DNA of 64,000 bases from Zanthoxylum bungeanum (taxonomy: Eukaryota > Streptophyta > Magnoliopsida > Sapindales > Rutaceae): NCBI GenBank assembly GCA_019454045.1, contig SKCR01036123.1:1-64000 (forward strand). The letters are read 5' to 3'. A program made the position numbers and the translations under genes. Shown here piece by piece: positions 57,765-64,000 of this stretch (position 1 is the stretch's first letter; each line of letters opens with the position of its first letter). A model generated the notes under the pieces. The model was not told the origin of the DNA, searched no databases, and saw nothing but the letters and a program-made list of their open reading frames with translations.

Positions 57765-59929
57765 TTGTTTAAGCATGAAAAAGTTTAGGGTAAAATTTGG
57801 GTAAAATTGATTGAAGCATGATTTGATGAAATTGTTTGATTAAGTATGCTTGTATGTTGATAACATGGTGTTATACATGATCAATTTTGCGAAAAATAAA
57901 TTGGATGGATTTTTCCACAAAAATGAGGCTTGGCCGAATCTTGATTACCCTTGGAAGTCATGGTTTTTTTTTTTTGATGATCATTGGATGACTTGAAACG
58001 ATTGGGAGTGTTGATTTAAAATTCAATCGGATTGAAAACGAATTCGGACAAAAATCCCCACCTTGGCCGTGAGCTTCCTTGCATGCAATGAGATGATTTT
58101 TTGAATCAAATATGTTGGACATGTGTTGATGATGAAATTATGATTAATGGTTAGATTAGTGTTTTGGAAATATTGATTTAAAAGATTAATCATGACTTTA
58201 CACTTTAGTTAATTGAATTTTAAAATTTGGAATATTAAAATTTGGTTAATTGGGCTTGATTTTGAATTGGGCTTTAAAATGTTATATTTGGGCATAATGG
58301 GTTTGGTTGGGCTAAATTAGTTTAGGCCAATTGGATTGGATCCTACTTGGGCCTAAATCATTCCATTAAGTTAAAATGTAATAAATGGGCTTTAAAACTT
58401 TAATTGCGCCTTATGGGCTAAAATTGATTTTTTGACATATGAGGGTGATTCCTCAATTGGGCTTGGTAATTGGATTTGACCTATATTGACCAAAGTCCAT
58501 GCCTTATAAAATCAATTGAATGCCCATCGTACTTTAATTAAACGAACATTGGATGTTAGTTGGGCTTTGAGACCGGATAGGATTAGATTTGGAATCTAAG
58601 TCATTAAAGCGCATTAAAAAGTGTAGATATTTAATTTGAAATTAAATTGAATTAGTATTGAATACGGATTAAATTAGATTTAACGAGTAGTTCGATATAA
58701 TTCAAGAATTCGTACTTTAAGTACTAATTCTCAAACGAGTTGGACTCGCGCAAAATCAAATCATTGTTTGAACATTGGATGATCACATATATTCAAAGAT
58801 AAAAAATTTGATTAGTTTGATTGAATAACATGCTTGAATGAATATATGGATAGGATGAATGAATAGCGTATATCGGATGAATATTAGAAGGGAAATGGTA
58901 ATTTTGGAATTTATAAATTGGACATGCGTGTCCAGCCTTCTCTCTTATTGATTCATTGTATTCTCTTCTCACCTAATTCCCCTCAATGTTAATGAGGTTT
59001 CTCTTATTGTATTATGTAATTGGGTATAAGTAGAATAGTGCTAGCCGGGGAGAGGAAAGTGAGCGATTTATTCTAGGAACAATCTGTTTAAATATCCATC
59101 CACATATCGTTATTAATTTACTTTTCACGTCTTATGATGTTTTAGAAGCATGCTTAAGGGTGTATGATGAGACCTTAACAAAGATAATAAATTGGTTGCC
59201 AATTTACGCAAAAACCCTCAAATCATATTAAGCGTTTTTCCTTCCGTTGAGTGATTCTTTCTGAAGATCCAAAGTTGGCATTGGCTTGTTAGCCAAAGTT
59301 AAGGCCTTTGTCAATTGCGGATGTGTTTGAATCATGAGAGTTTTGTTCCATATCGGTTTCTCTCGTCCAAGTAGTGATTTGTTGGCCAAAGTCAAGATAA
59401 CTTCTTGTCCATCGACATTGATTACGAAACTTTCCATGTTAATGGGTTCCGCTTAACTGGAATCATTAAGCTTGTTGTGCCAAAGCCAAGGCTTAGTTGT
59501 TTCGGAGGAAAAAGGTTTGGAAAATACATTGATTACATTGGCATTTGTATTATATATATGTTTCTGACTTAGATGTTCACCTACCGGATCTAGGAATTGG
59601 ATGAGATCCAATTGATTTTCGAGATCTACCTAGTTAAGTTTCATACAACTTGTTGGCCAAAGTCAAAGTTGTGTGTTATTTAATGGGATCCTAGCCCACT
59701 AGGAAACTGGGTTTCCCGAGTACTCGACAGAGTGTTAGAGGCTCGCCGAAAAATAGTGGGAGGCTAGTATTGAATTTGCAATTTCATTCAGATACTTAGC
59801 TTTACGCGCTTTCAAATTATTTCGTCAAAATTATTTTATTAGTTTGACTAATATAATCTTATTTTTCTTGTAATAGTTAGACTGTACCCAAAATATCGTT
59901 GACTAGATAGTTGGACTGTCGTAGTCAAG
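57765..59929 (+). other. unit 2 leader
   Basis: About 2.2 kb, colinear with the unit 1 leader minus its solo LTR. TGGGCY cluster at about 58250-58570; TTGTTGGCCAAAGTCAA-type motifs at 59286-59302 (two changes), 59379-59395 and 59650-59666. No gene is present. Confidence 0.8.
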
Positions 59930-62900
59930 ATGACTAGAAAGGGAAATGTCCGAGACATTAGCATGGGCGAGAATGTCTTTAAGGGCATAAACTTTACCGA
60001 TTAGGAAATGAATCTAAGGATAGTCCTTGGAGCCGCGAGGCTGTTATACACCACTCAGACACCTCTTGGGCTTAAACCCACACCTGATCAGACACTTGAG
60101 TTGGAGCTTTGGAAGACTCACAGTGATGATTGTGATACTACTTAGTCTATTATTATTGCTTCCATGACTCAGCATTTCCGTCGACAAAACATGGACTTGG
60201 ATCCTTATAACATGTTGGCGAGGTTGCAAGATCTTCACTAATCTAACAAGAGGTCGCAGAGATATGAGTTAGTTAAGAAGTTCTTCCGTTCACTTATGTC
60301 AGAAGGCATGTCTATTGAGTACCATGTGGCACAGATGATTGCTGACGTAGATGAGCTAGCTGAGATGAGGATAGTCTTTGAGGCTGAGATTACTATAGAC
60401 ATGATCTTGTAATCTCTCCCCGACACCTGGAGACAATTCATCATAAACTATAATTTGATGAACACAGATGATACTCTTGGAGAGTTATTGTCTACTCTCA
60501 AGGATACTGAGAAGGAGCTTCTCATGGGCAACAAGCGCGAGGCGCACTTTGCTTCGACATCTCAGACACCGAGGGCTGGGCCCAAGGCAACTGGAGGTAT
60601 GAAGAAGAAGAAGCATAAAAGAAAGGTCAAGGCCAAATCGTCAAAGGCTTTCGGGAAGCCTAAGGATAAATCTCAGGATGTTTGCCTCCAATACGGCAAG
60701 CGGGGTCACTAGAAGCGTGACTGCCGCGAATACAAGGCGCTCAAGAATGAGATAAAAGCGGGCAAGGCACCGGCCTAAGGTATGTTTGTTATTGAAATAA
60801 ACATGGCTACTTCCAGTTTTAAAAATTGGATTTTTGATTCTGGTTGTGGTACTCATATATGTACTGATGTGTAGGATCTGCAGATTAGCAGGAGACAGGC
60901 TTCAGGGGAGATTGATCTGCGTGTTGGAAACAGGACACCTTTTGCTATTTTGGCCGTGGGAACTTTTGTTTTAGAACTGCCCTATGGGCATGTACTTAAA
61001 CTAAATAACTGTTATTATGTACCTAGTTTGACTAGGAATATCATATCTGTATCTATGTTAACCCAATGTGGGTATACTTTTGTATTTCGTAACACTGGGT
61101 GTTACTTATATAAAAATGATGTAGAAATTTACACTGCTGTTGCAAATAATGGTCTTTATATTTTGAATATAAATCTATCTCCAATAAATAATATAACAAA
61201 CAGAAGGCTCAAAATGAGTAACAAAGATGAAAATTATATATGGCAATGTCGCGTATGACACATAAACAAGACTCGCATATACACACTTTCGAAGAGTTGG
61301 TACTTGGACGGATTTGATCCAAATTCATATGACGTCTGCGAATCTTACTTATTAGGCAAAATTCCTAAATCACCTTTTAGCGATAAAGGTGAACGCGCCA
61401 CCGAAATGTTAGCCCTTGTTCATAGTGACATTTGTGGGCCTATGTCTAGCCAGGCTAGAGGTGGATATGAATACTTCGTAACCTTTATGGATGATGCATT
61501 GCGTTCTGGTTATGTGTATCTCATGAGACACAAGACGGAAACTTTTGAGAAATTCAAAGAGTTTCGACACGAAGTTAAAAAGCAGACCAGCAAGAGTATA
61601 AAGACATTACGGTCGGACCGTGGTGGCGAATACTTGAGCAATGAGTTTCTAGATTACTTGAAAGAATATGGTATTCTTTCATAGTGGACTCCTCCTGGAA
61701 CACCGCAATTAAACGGTGTGTCCGAACGGAGAAACCAAACTTTGTTGGAAATGGTTAGGTCTATGATGAGTCGTACCGGAGCTACCTATTTTCTTCTAGG
61801 GATATGCATTAAACAGTGCAATTCTTATTTTGAATAAGGTTCCGTCAAAGTCTGTTCAACAGACTCCGTATGAGATATGAACAGGAAAGAAACCAGGTTT
61901 CTCATTTCTGAAGATTTGAGGATGCTGGGCAAACATCAAACGTTTGGAAGGTACCGAACTTGAGCCCAAATCGGATAAATGCCCATTCATAGGATATCCT
62001 AGGGAAACCAAAGGATATTAATTCTATCACCCACGAGAGAACAAAGTTTTTGTTGCTCTACATGCGGTTTTCCTATAGAAGAAATTCCTAAATGCAGTGG
62101 TTAGTGGGAGGAAATTAGAACTCGATGAAAATTGGAGTGATACTATTCCTTGCATATAATCCTCAACGGAACAAGAACAGTCCATCAAGGATGAGACTTT
62201 ACCATAATCTTCTATTACACAAGGACCGCGTAGGTCGGAGAGAGTCAGGAAACAACCTGAGAGGTATGGGTTTCTGATCTCACCTCATGTTGATATTAAT
62301 CTCATTGAGGATAACGAACTGGCTACGTATGAGGAACCGATACAAGATATCAATTCTGCTTCATGGCAAGAAGCCATGAAATCCGAAATGGATTCCATGT
62401 ACACCAACCAAGTTTGGACACTGATTGATGCACTAGAAGGCGTAAAGCCTATTGGATGCAAATGGGTCTTCAAGAAGAAGACCGACATGGATGGCAACGT
62501 ATAAACGTACAAAGCTAGGCTTGTACCGAAGGGGTATCATCAACGACATGGTGTCGATTACGATGAAACTTTCTCACCCGTTGCCATGATTAAATCCATT
62601 CGGATAATGCTTGCTGTTACTGCATATTTCGATTATGAGATATGGCAGATGGACGTTAAAACCGTTTTCCTTAACGAAAACCTTTTGGAGGATGTTTATA
62701 TGCAACAGTCTGATGGTTTTGTCGTGCCTAGACTTGCAAACAAGGTTTGTAAGTTAAATCGGTCCATCTATGGACTGAAGCAAGCATCGCGGTCATGAAA
62801 CCAACATTTTGATGAGATCATAAAAGAATATGATTTCATTCAAAACGAAGATGATCCTTGTGTATATAAGAAGGTTAGTGGGAGAGCACTGACTTTTATT

Positions 62901-63881
62901 GTCCTTTATGTTGATGATGTATTGCTAATAGGCAATGACATTCCCATGCTAACGTCGGTGAAAGCTTGGCTTTCATTGAAATTCTCCATGAAAGATATAG
63001 GAGAAGCAGCCTTTATTCTAGGAATAAAGATCTATCGGGATAGATCTTGGACTCTCCCAGAGTACGTACATTGACAGAGTGTTGAAGAGATTCAACATGG
63101 ATCAGTCCAAGAGAGGACTATTGCCAGTGTCACATGACGTATATCTATCTAAGGACATGTGTCCTAAAAATCAAGATGAGAGAGACAACATGAGTCTGAT
63201 ACCGTTCACCTCAGCAGTCGGATCGATCATGTATGCCATGATATGTACTCGACCTGATGTCTCCTATGCTTTGAGCATGTGTAGTCGCTTTCAGGCCTAT
63301 CTAGGTGAAGGTCACTGGATGGCGGTTAAGAATATCCTAAAGTATCTTGGACGAACTAAGAATGCTTTTTTAATCTATGGAGATGGAGAACTTGAGGTAA
63401 ATGGGTATACCGATGCAAGTTTCCAAAACGACAAAGACAAATGTAAGTCGCAATCATGGTACATATTTTGTTTGAATAACAGAGTAGTGAGCTGGAAATC
63501 TTCCAAGCAGGAGACTGTTGCCGATTCAACAACTAAAGCGGATTACATTGATGCAGCTGAAGTAGCAAAGGAAGCAGTTTGGATCCGAAAATTCCTAATT
63601 GGATTAGTAGTAGTTCCGTTAGCAGCTGAGCCCGTTCCATTGTATTGTGACAATAACGGGGCTGTAGCGCAGGCTAAGGAACCGCGGTCTCACAATAATC
63701 CAAGCATGTTCTTCGACGTTTCCATCTGATACGTGAGATCATACATCGTGGCGATGTGAAGGTCGAGAAGGTCGCATTAGATGACAATATGGTAGATCCG
63801 CTGACGAAAGCGATTCCTCAACAAAAGTTTGAGCGACATGTACATAGTTCAGGTATTAGATGCTTGAGTGACTGGCTATAG
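59930..63881 (+). pseudogene. gag-pol: copia-1 gag-pol polyprotein, tandem unit 2 (broken)
   Basis: Start ATG at 59930 (MTRKGNVRD). Codon 25 is TAG (60002-60004), as in element 1. Another gag stop, TAA at 60410-60412, is shared with unit 1 only. The zinc knuckle near 60683-60724 has lost its second Cys (TAC) and has a stop after its His. Protease DSG at 60836. Integrase Asp 61427, Asp 61616 and Glu 61724 remain, with a TAG near 61681. RT: SIYGLKQA near 62765 and YVDD 62907-62918. RNase H: GYTDASF near 63405, DSTTKADY near 63525 and CDNNGAVAQAKEP near 63650. The natural terminal stop TAG follows SDWL at 63879-63881. The longest surviving segment is RT/RNase H at 63079-63729. Confidence 0.92.
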
Positions 63882-63882
63882 G

Positions 63883-63895
63883 CCAAGTGGGAGAT
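63883..63895 (+). other. polypurine tract, unit 2
   Basis: CCAAGTGGGAGAT directly before the LTR start at 63896. Confidence 0.88.
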
Positions 63896-64000
63896 TGTTG
63901 GACAGTTATGAACCATAACGTCACTATTTGTAAAAGACATTGTGTTTTTGTACAAAATTAACTATGTTATGATGAAATTGCCTTTTACCGTTCTGTGATT
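63896..64000 (+). repeat. copia-1 LTR 3, cut by window end
   Basis: The first 105 bp of the LTR, beginning TGTTGGACAGTTATGAACC, with about five differences from LTR 2. Confidence 0.92.

Larger units (their letters stand above)
45945..64000 (+). mobile_element. tandem copia-1 array: LTR-interior-LTR-interior-LTR (continues past window)
   Basis: LTRs lie at 45945-47806, 55851-57748 and 63896 onward, all in the same orientation. Each of the first two is followed directly by a PBS (47808, 57750), a leader and gag-pol, and each interior ends with a PPT (55838-55850, 63883-63895) directly joined to the next LTR. The middle LTR therefore serves as 3' LTR of unit 1 and 5' LTR of unit 2, with no host flank between them. 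Both gag-pol regions are pseudogenes. Confidence 0.93.

Overview
This is plant nuclear DNA from a repeat-rich, probably heterochromatic region. The evidence is plant-type Ty1/copia polyproteins, methionine-tRNA-type primer-binding sites, Tat/Ogre-like and Tekay-like Ty3/gypsy features, and high AT content. The species cannot be named from the sequence. I see no host gene, rRNA, tRNA or CRISPR array. Nearly all 64 kb is nested, decayed LTR retrotransposons, and the apparent open reading frames are either retrotransposon fragments or spurious frames in repeats.

Four families are recognisable; the names used here are mine. Copia-1 has LTRs of about 1.9 kb beginning TGTTGGAC or TGTTAGAC and ending CAACA, a PBS beginning TGGTATCAT, and a PPT reading AAGTGGGAGAT. 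Family A is a Tat/Ogre-like element with 2.7-2.8 kb LTRs that carries gag but no pol. Family B has LTRs of about 2.4 kb (TGTAACGACC to GGGATGTTACA) and a non-coding LARD-like interior. Family C is a single 3.2-kb solo LTR beginning TGTAAAATCCCGAG.

Layout. 1-9586 holds a minus-strand copia-1 element (left LTR cut by the window edge, gag-pol pseudogene, leader, 5' LTR) inserted in the LTR of a decayed family A copy, A1 (9587 to about 18937). A1 also contains a truncated copia-1 LTR (9863 to about 10905), a copia-1 solo LTR with TSD ACAAT (11246-13181), a decamer minisatellite and a 65-bp tandem array. From 18955 to 26040 lies a family B fragment with a 1.7-kb GAA-type purine tract, interrupted by the family C solo LTR (22551-25730). 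A complete family A element, A2 (26127-36664, TSD CTCAT), sits inside a plus-strand family B LTR (B3) that ends at 38306. It is followed by a minus-strand family B element (38307-45376) with a truncated 3' LTR, a 4.2-kb non-coding interior and a full 5' LTR.

From 45945 to the window end is a tandem copia-1 array: LTR, interior, LTR, interior, LTR start. Its first leader carries a further solo LTR (49369-51312, TSD TTTGA). Every gag-pol and gag reading frame in the window is broken, so none of these elements is autonomous now. Insertion order can be read partly from the nesting: copia-1 insertions are younger than A1; A2 is younger than B3; the TTTGA solo LTR is younger than its copia-1 host unit.

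I found no convincing new enzyme or defence system. The most notable items are the three-LTR tandem array, the gag-only family A with a second PBS-like motif inside its LTR, the decamer minisatellite nested in a 65-bp array, the extreme GAA tract, and a conserved triplicated palindromic motif in copia-1 leaders.
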